The notes under the pieces: generated by a model | What the model saw: only the letters and a program-made list of their open reading frames with translations | Told to the model about the DNA's origin: nothing | Databases searched by the model: none | In this document: piece after piece, positions 31,604 through 37,541 of the stretch | Numbering within the stretch: position 1 is the stretch's first letter | Layout of the letters: each line of letters opens with the position of its first letter | Position numbers and translations under genes: made by a program | Source of the DNA: Gnetum montanum | Lineage: Eukaryota > Streptophyta > Gnetopsida > Gnetales > Gnetaceae | Direction: 5' to 3' | Length of the DNA stretch: 37,541 nucleotides | Assembly: GCA_015680685.1 (NCBI GenBank) | Contig: MNCI01000181.1 | Span: 185,966-223,506, forward strand

Positions 31604-31706
31604 TGAGCGATGAGTACCCCTACGCTCAACCATACGAATCACTAAGTGTTCATGGGTTATCTAATCAAATTTGATGGACTCTGTCTTTCGATACACTAAC
31701 CTCTAG
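31604..31706 (-). repeat. 3' LTR of the right-hand gypsy element, U5 end
   Basis: TGAGCGATGAGTACCCCTAC followed by CTCAACCATACGAATCAC is the complement of the LTR 3' end seen at 9335. It breaks off at the TCTAG target of the nested solo LTR and resumes at 32503-32507 (TCTAA). Confidence 0.75.
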
Positions 31707-32502
31707 TGATGAGTTGCATTTTGGGCGACCGTGATATCGTGTATATCGTAGCTAAGTCGCGATATTGCGTACTATAAATAAGAGGCGGCTCTCCATTGTT
31801 TCCCAACTTAGATTTAGGCCTTAGCGAAACTTTGGCAGTTTTATCTCTCCAGAGATAGAATTATTTTTCAGTGTATGCCTGCAGTGTGGTGATTGTAATT
31901 GTATGGCATCTTTATTTGAGTGTGACGTACTTGGACACGCACATGACCAGAAATAAAGATCGAGATTACTTTATCATTGTAACATTCACTTAGTTTAATT
32001 ATTTAATTGTTATTGTTATTTACTGTTTTCCTAGTTAATGTCTTCTCACCCTTATTTCATGTTAAAATGCAGAGTGAGTACGACTTGATTACGAGCATTT
32101 AAGTGTAACTACTTAGTAACCTAGTGGCACCTAGGATCTGCACTTGGTAATCCCAGTGGTAGTTATGCATGAAGTTCAAGATGTGTACGGATAATCAAGA
32201 AATAGATGCTCATCGCACTTGGGCTAGATTAGATTCTCTCACCCTCTCTCTCCTAGATTAGTGAATATTACTTTCCATTGCCTTTAGGAGTAGTGTTAGA
32301 TTAGAAACCACATCATACACCTCACTCTGGACTAAACCATACATGACAAAGCTAATACTAGTCCAGGTGGGAAGACAACGAACTACGACCTAAGGCTAAC
32401 TATCTAGATGCCACCACTAGTCTGTTTGTGGAGTTCGACCGGATCACGCGTGTAGCGCTCGTATTCGTATGCTTGAGTGTAGGGGTACCTCGTCATTCAT
32501 CA
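31707..32502 (+). mobile_element. Solo LTR, Ty3/gypsy, nested, plus strand
   Basis: It starts TGATGAGTTGCATT and ends CGTCATTCATCA (796 bp). TATAAATA lies at 31773-31780 and AATAAA at 31952-31957. The flanks are TCTAG (31702-31706) and TCTAA (32503-32507), a 5-bp duplication with one transition. No primer site or interior follows, so it is a solo LTR left by LTR-LTR recombination. Its CpG content (GTCGCGATATTGCG, CACGCGTGTAGCGCTCG) is much higher than in the older LTRs, which fits a recent insertion. Confidence 0.85.
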
Positions 32503-33334
32503 TCTAAGAAGTGAATTTGCCTTAACAGTCATTTGTTGTCTTCCTAATTACACTTATGATGTGCAAAGGTATGATTAAGTTTAATTGAAGTATATGATTT
32601 TTATTATTTTTATGTTTTATGTTGTTGATGCTTAAAATAAAGGATGTAAAGAATGTAGTAATTTAATTGCTAATTTAACTTAACTAACCAACCTAACCGA
32701 TCTTAACATAAGCATCTATTACCACTTGTCGTACACATCTTGAACACATATAATGCTACTAAGTTACCAAACGTTAAGCATTATTGGGATTACTAAGCAT
32801 CATGCACATGCTCAAAGTGGTTGTACTTATGTGCTTAATTAATCATTACTTAATCTAGATTTATTTAGTTAAATTTAGCTTAATTAATTATTTAATTACT
32901 TAAAGCATTAAAATGAATCACATAAACCATTAAATGCATAAATAAATAATTAATCTATTTTCAAGTGTTGCAAGGTTTATCAAAAGGTTTTCCTTTATTG
33001 TCATTCACAATGCTATGCTCAAGTACATCAATGTTTAAATAAAGATCCACACACTTTCTGACTTCTGCTACAAGCACTCAGAAAAATATTTTAACTCTCA
33101 AATGACAAAATTGCAAGAGCTCCACTACAACTATGATAAGGCATCCCCATAAATATAACATGTGAGCATGTATTTATAAACTTTATTGTGGAGCTATGTC
33201 AATGAGGCCTCATAAATGTAGCAAACGCTACAACGATGCAACCCCATCAACAGGGCAACATCACGTCAATGGGATCACGTTGATGGGGACTTGTTGATGG
33301 GGGCTCGTTGACACAACACTTTGACGCTTCATCA
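32503..33334 (-). repeat. 3' LTR of the right-hand gypsy element, main part
   Basis: On the minus strand it starts TGATGAAGCG at 33334. TATAAATA is the complement of 33171-33178 and AATAAA the complement of 32994-32999. R/U5 sequence aligns with the LTRs at 366-1027 and 8471-9335 (for example the segments around TGTGCTTAATTAAT and CTTAACATAAGCAT). Its U3 lacks the ATATC array and has repeated TTGATGGGG-type motifs instead (33238-33312). Confidence 0.8.
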
Positions 33335-33346
33335 TATCCCCACAAT
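33335..33346 (-). promoter_or_regulatory. Polypurine tract of the right-hand gypsy element
   Basis: The complement reads TTGTGGGGATA directly before the LTR start TGATGAAGCG, with ATGAGTTTTCAATTAA upstream. It corresponds to the tract at 17801-17812. Confidence 0.65.
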
Positions 33347-33559
33347 TAATTGAAAACTCATTCTCAAGTTTCTTTACAAAATTGTGAAGATATGGAATTA
33401 TTGACCGACTCTTGAATTAACAAACTAACATAAAAAAACTGATAATAAAACTGAGTGCTTGAGTGTACAAATCAACATCATTACAAAAATTTGTGATGTA
33501 CATGACACAAAATTGAACACCATGACATGACTACTCAAACTAGACAACACATCCTCTAA

Positions 33560-36250
33560 TGATATGAAGATGGTTGAGAAGATCAAACAATCTTAGGTGA
33601 TGGAGGCTCTTGAGGTTTTGAAGGACCTTCGCTAGCTTTGGGTGCACGTGATAGTTGAGGAGGCTATGGTTGTCTTATTGTAGCTACTACATTCGGTGGA
33701 AGGCAAAAGGCATCTAGTAATGCCTTCATTTTCTCCTCCTTGCTCCAAGGATCATTTATAGTTCACACAACATTGCCAATGTGGGCTAGAATGAGGATAT
33801 CCCATAGATAGGACATTACTGGGAATAGCTCCTTGACATTGACAAAACATGCAGCAAATTATTTACATTTAACATTGAACGCCCTAACTATGTTTTGCAA
33901 CTTTAGGGAGTCATTCATTTCTTTGACCAAGCTCTCGGCAATGGATCTTTGATTAGTATATTTGCCCTTGAGAACCTCGAGTTCAACGTTTGCCACCACA
34001 AGCTTTTGCTTGGTTTCCTTGTGATGCTTGAACTTGGCCTCATACAACAAGTACAAGCTGGCCACTTGCTTTTCCAATTTTGATCACAGTTGTTTGACAA
34101 TCAAAATAGCTAGGTTTATGTATCAGAGATTGGCAAGCTCCATATATTCAGTCCTTTCTTCTATCTACAACTCCTTCAGGCAAATTTATGCTTTATTGTA
34201 TTGATCAATCTCATCAATGATGGGCTACCATAATTCGCATCTTTTTTGGAGTTGTTGTAGAGTCTTGTTCACCTTTGCCTTTGCCACTTGAATGTGTTTT
34301 TCATTTATTTTCTTTTGTAGGCTGACTTGGTCTCTGTAGTGATCTTTGACTCTCTCAAATTTGAGAGCCTTTGATTTCCAGGTAGCTACTTTTATTGCAG
34401 TCTTTTGGCAAAGGCCATGAACCTCCTCCATGAAGAGGTTTCCATTCTCAGTTGTCAATTTTCTTAACTTTGTATTTGCTCTAGCTAGTTACTTTTGCTA
34501 TTGATGGATAAAATCAGTCAATTTTTGTTTATGTGCATCAACGTTTCACAGGTAATGATTTTCTGTGGTTAATTGTACATTTTTCTGGCGAGTCAAATCC
34601 AAGGCCTTTTGAATTTTATGTTGGATGGCCTCTACTAAGGATTGGTAGAACACTACCATCTCCATGGCATCCTCAACCCCTTTCAACCTGGTGTGAAGCT
34701 ATTCAAGAGCTTCATCTCTTATCAATGCTAGGTTGACAATTTGGGCTTTCAATTCAGCAACTTCCATAGCTAAGTGTTCATTCAACTCCTTGGTTGTTTC
34801 GAGTTGCCCTTCTAAAATAATATTCTTGCCTCTTGCCTCTAGCAGCTTCAACTAGGTTGTAGTTATACTATCTTGAAGGTCAAAGACATTCAGAAGTGGT
34901 TGTCCAGTTCCTACCAATTAGTCCAGTAGTTGTTCATGTTGTGTTGTGCTTAATCTATTGCTTATGGTCCTTGCGGATGTCTGCACATCTTTAAGTGTAA
35001 TGATATTTGGTACAAACGTCATAGTTGCATTGAGTGTCTCAACGATTTTGTCAACAACCATCTTTACTACTATTTCTTACCCTTGGTGCTACATCACCAA
35101 TACTATTGCCCCCTTGCCCTCCTCTAAGCACATTGAAAAGGTTGCAACATCCTCAAAAGTTTTTGGGAGTTGCTACTATTTTGAGAAAGATACCATTACC
35201 ACTCTGGTGCTAGGATTTGACCTCGTAGACAGTTATATTCGTTGGATAGAAAAAATGGATCCACCTCCCTCTATTAGGTTTACTATTCAAGCCACCTCAT
35301 TTAGGTGACTCATCGCAAGCTAGTACACGGATGGGTCTCCACCACTCATGCCTGCCTATTGCTCTTACTCACTCAAGAACCATTCTTAGTACTCATGCAA
35401 CTGTTGGGATGGTGCAATGACATCCAACACTATTTTTTGAGTGGTAGGTGGAGGTGGTGGCTACTCCTCCTCTTTTTGGATTGTTATTGCAGAATTTTTA
35501 TCCTTCATCATCTCCATCCTATTAGTGGTCAAAGCACATCAGACAATATCATTAGTGTAGTAGGCTATTCCTCCCCTTCAACATACTTTTCTAATGAGTC
35601 ATGGTAAGGGGAGTGTCTTCCTTCCATGTTCATTCTTCTTGAACTGCTTATCTATCTCTAGATAAATTAGCAGTGGAAAGTTGACTAGGAATCTTCTACT
35701 CAGAGTAGCACATGTACAGGTAGAAAAGGTAGTGATCTTGCTAGTCCTCATTATGGGATTTAGGTCAAAGGCCACAATCTTATAATGGATTCTTTCTGCT
35801 AGTGTAAGCATGCTATACTCATTGCAGTCAACATCATAGCACCATCAAATCCATTCCTTTTTGATGTTGGGGTCCACCTGCATCGAAATCTCAACAAGAT
35901 TCACCCCCATTTTAGGTAACCCAAGTGCCTCTACAATGGCTTGCACTGAGTAGGACATTGAAATGTCTTGATCTTGATCATTGAACCAACTTGCTTGTTG
36001 TTCCAAAATAGGAATGTCTCTCCCATATACCACTCTTTGCTAGAAGTGATAATTGGCCACATGGGAGAGGCCTTCAATTGGTCTTGTACCTCTTTAGGTG
36101 CTTCAAGAAAAAGCCAAAATTCAACTCTTGGAGCACTGTCTTTTGGACCTCTGAAAACTATAGGGTCAAAAAATAGAGTGATTCGGACAAATGGTAAGGA
36201 AGTTATGGGCTCTGGAAGGTTCTAGGCTTTGAAAATTACAAAAATTCCTT
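33560..36250 (-). pseudogene. Degenerate ORF with coiled coils and Pro-rich tail, in the post-integrase position
   Basis: Reading the minus strand from 36250 down, one long interrupted frame (one shift near 36030, about 20 stops) gives a globular-looking N-terminal part (VEFWLFLEAPKEVQDQLKAS; SVQAIVEALGLPKMGVNLVE). A Lys/Glu/Leu-rich region with heptad character follows (HIQVAKAKVNKTLQQLQKRC at 34225-34458; KQKLVVANVELEVLKGKYTN at 33859-34077), then a Pro-rich C-terminus (APKASEGPSKPQEPPSPK). I recognise no domain. It sits between spacer and polypurine tract, where Athila env-like or Tat-type accessory ORFs occur, in the element's sense direction. The complete element at 8471-18691 lacks it. 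It could be a captured host fragment or an element accessory gene. Confidence 0.6.
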
Positions 36251-36269
36251 GGGCATTTGAGATATATGC

Positions 36270-37541
36270 AAGGATAAGGTGCTTAATGAAACCTAACCAA
36301 GAGATATGCAAGTGGATTCTTCCCATAGCAGGCACATGCCTTGTTTTCCCTTGCATAACCTCAACCCAATGAGTCTATGGATCCCATAGGTGACCAATGA
36401 TTTATGAAAGTTAAGGATTAAAACCTAGAAGATTCTATGAAAGAATTCAAGTACATCAGACAAAGACACTAAACAAAAACATGGACACCAGTAGTGAGGT
36501 GAGTTATGGGTAGCATGGATGGATGATGGAGAAGGTGGAATGGAGTTTGGAATTAAGCTCATAAAAAGTCCCTTGTGGATTTGTATTTAAATGACTTGAG
36601 AAGATTCATCCTTAGTTTGAACCAAAACCAACCACTATTAGTGACTTCGCATCACCACTCCAAGATCAATCCATCTCCTTGAGATACAAGAGTGCTTCCA
36701 TAAAACAACCATCGTTCCTTAAAGGGAAGAAAAGAGAAGCAAGAAGTCAGAGATGACCTTAGTTAAAGGGGACCTTCAGGCATGGGTAACATGTATTTCT
36801 AGTCCAATAACCAATGCTTGTTGCTCATTTATTTATCTAAAGTGTGTGCTTTGAATTCCTACCATTTTTTTGTTATTATTATTATTATTATTATGTATTT
36901 GTTTATTTGTTTGTTTATTTGGAAATTTTTGGATTAGAACCACACCATGCAAAAACTTATTCAACTTCCTGTTATTAGTCGACATGGAATGGTAAGAAAT
37001 CCATGAAAACACTCATGCATCCAAGTCAGTAGAAGAGTACAAAGAGTATAGAGTCCCTTTGAAGTCACACTCTGTGCAAACCTTTGAATCCTTTCTAATT
37101 TTGGAAACCACCAAGTTTACAAATTTATTAAAGGTTTATTTAATGAAAAGGAATATCATATTTTCAAAACAAGAAAAACTATAGATTTTTGTGGATGGGT
37201 GGATGTCATGAACTCACTGCTTGTTCCATGAAAAAGAAACCATGTCTTAGCCATTAGTACAAAAATTCAAAAATAAAGATCATACATTAGCAAACAAAAA
37301 CATTAAGCACAAACCACCATTATCAATAGCTACAACACCACTGTGTCCTGTTGGCACAAAACACGTTTATTAACAAAAATTAGAAAATCACACTAAAATA
37401 AAATAAAATAAAATAGGTAAGAAAGGGTAAAATATTCAAGAAAAATTTAAATGTACTAACAATGGTGTAAAACAAAAAATGATGTAAAATAGGAAAAGGT
37501 TTAAAAAATTAAAAATGTGTAAAATAAACAATTTGCAAAAA
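36270..37541 (-). other. Post-integrase spacer of the right-hand gypsy element
   Basis: The complement is collinear with 15780-17110 of the complete gypsy element, including T-rich runs, a CATCCACCCATCCACA phrase, CACAAGGGACT and AACTCCATTCCAC. It contains (ATT)n at 36873-36894 and TAAAA repeats at 37394-37414. No coding capacity was found. It shows that integrase of this element would lie just past the right edge. Confidence 0.7.

Larger units (their letters stand above)
31604..37541 (-). mobile_element. Ty3/gypsy element, minus strand, running off the window
   Basis: The 3' LTR (31604-31706 plus 32503-33334) is followed on the right by a polypurine tract (33335-33346), a degenerate coiled-coil frame (about 33560-36250) and a spacer (36270-37541) homologous to the post-integrase spacer at 15780-17110. 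Gag-pol would lie beyond 37541. The LTR is split by a plus-strand solo LTR. The outer flank at 31599-31603 is CACAA, but the matching duplication is outside the window. Confidence 0.75.

Overview
This is plant nuclear DNA: one split protein-coding gene sits in dense, decayed LTR-retrotransposon sequence. AT-rich composition, introns of over 1 kb and over 4 kb, nested Ty3/gypsy (OTA/Athila-like, no chromodomain) elements primed by tRNA-Asp, and loss of CpG to TpG/CpA in the older copies all suggest a large, heavily methylated seed-plant genome. A gymnosperm is plausible, but the sequence alone does not name the species.

Layout. 1-365: unassigned, CpG-richer sequence. 366-1027: minus-strand gypsy LTR. 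1028-6826: decayed minus-strand gypsy interior (int, RT/RNase H, protease, gag, PBS) with a stub of its 5' LTR to about 6995. 7000-8155: second minus-strand gag fragment. 8471-18691: complete but coding-dead plus-strand gypsy element with two LTRs (865 and 879 bp), tRNA-Asp PBS, gag-PR-RT-RH-INT, polypurine tract and a 5-bp target duplication (CTTAC/CTTGC). 18697-21150: minus-strand Ty1/copia remnant. 21140-23540: three tandem units of about 0.83 kb, then a partial inverted copy to about 23710.

24269-30491: the gene. Four exons encode a 184-residue protein with one membrane segment and a DnaJ-type cysteine-rich zinc finger (four CxxCxGxG-like motifs, all eight cysteines intact). Intron 3 carries a nearly perfect 1.3-kb palindrome that looks like two LTRs in inverted orientation, bounded by TG...CA and a 5-bp GATTT duplication.

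31200-31560: probable copia gag remnant. 31604-37541: a minus-strand gypsy element that runs off the window. Its 3' LTR is split by a plus-strand solo LTR (31707-32502), and behind the LTR it carries a degenerate coiled-coil reading frame that the complete element at 8471-18691 lacks.

Only the zinc-finger gene looks functional. The rest is a layered insertion record. Its most interesting parts are the inverted-LTR palindrome, the motif arrays in the LTR U3 regions, the extra coiled-coil ORF, and the tandem units joined to the truncated copia element.
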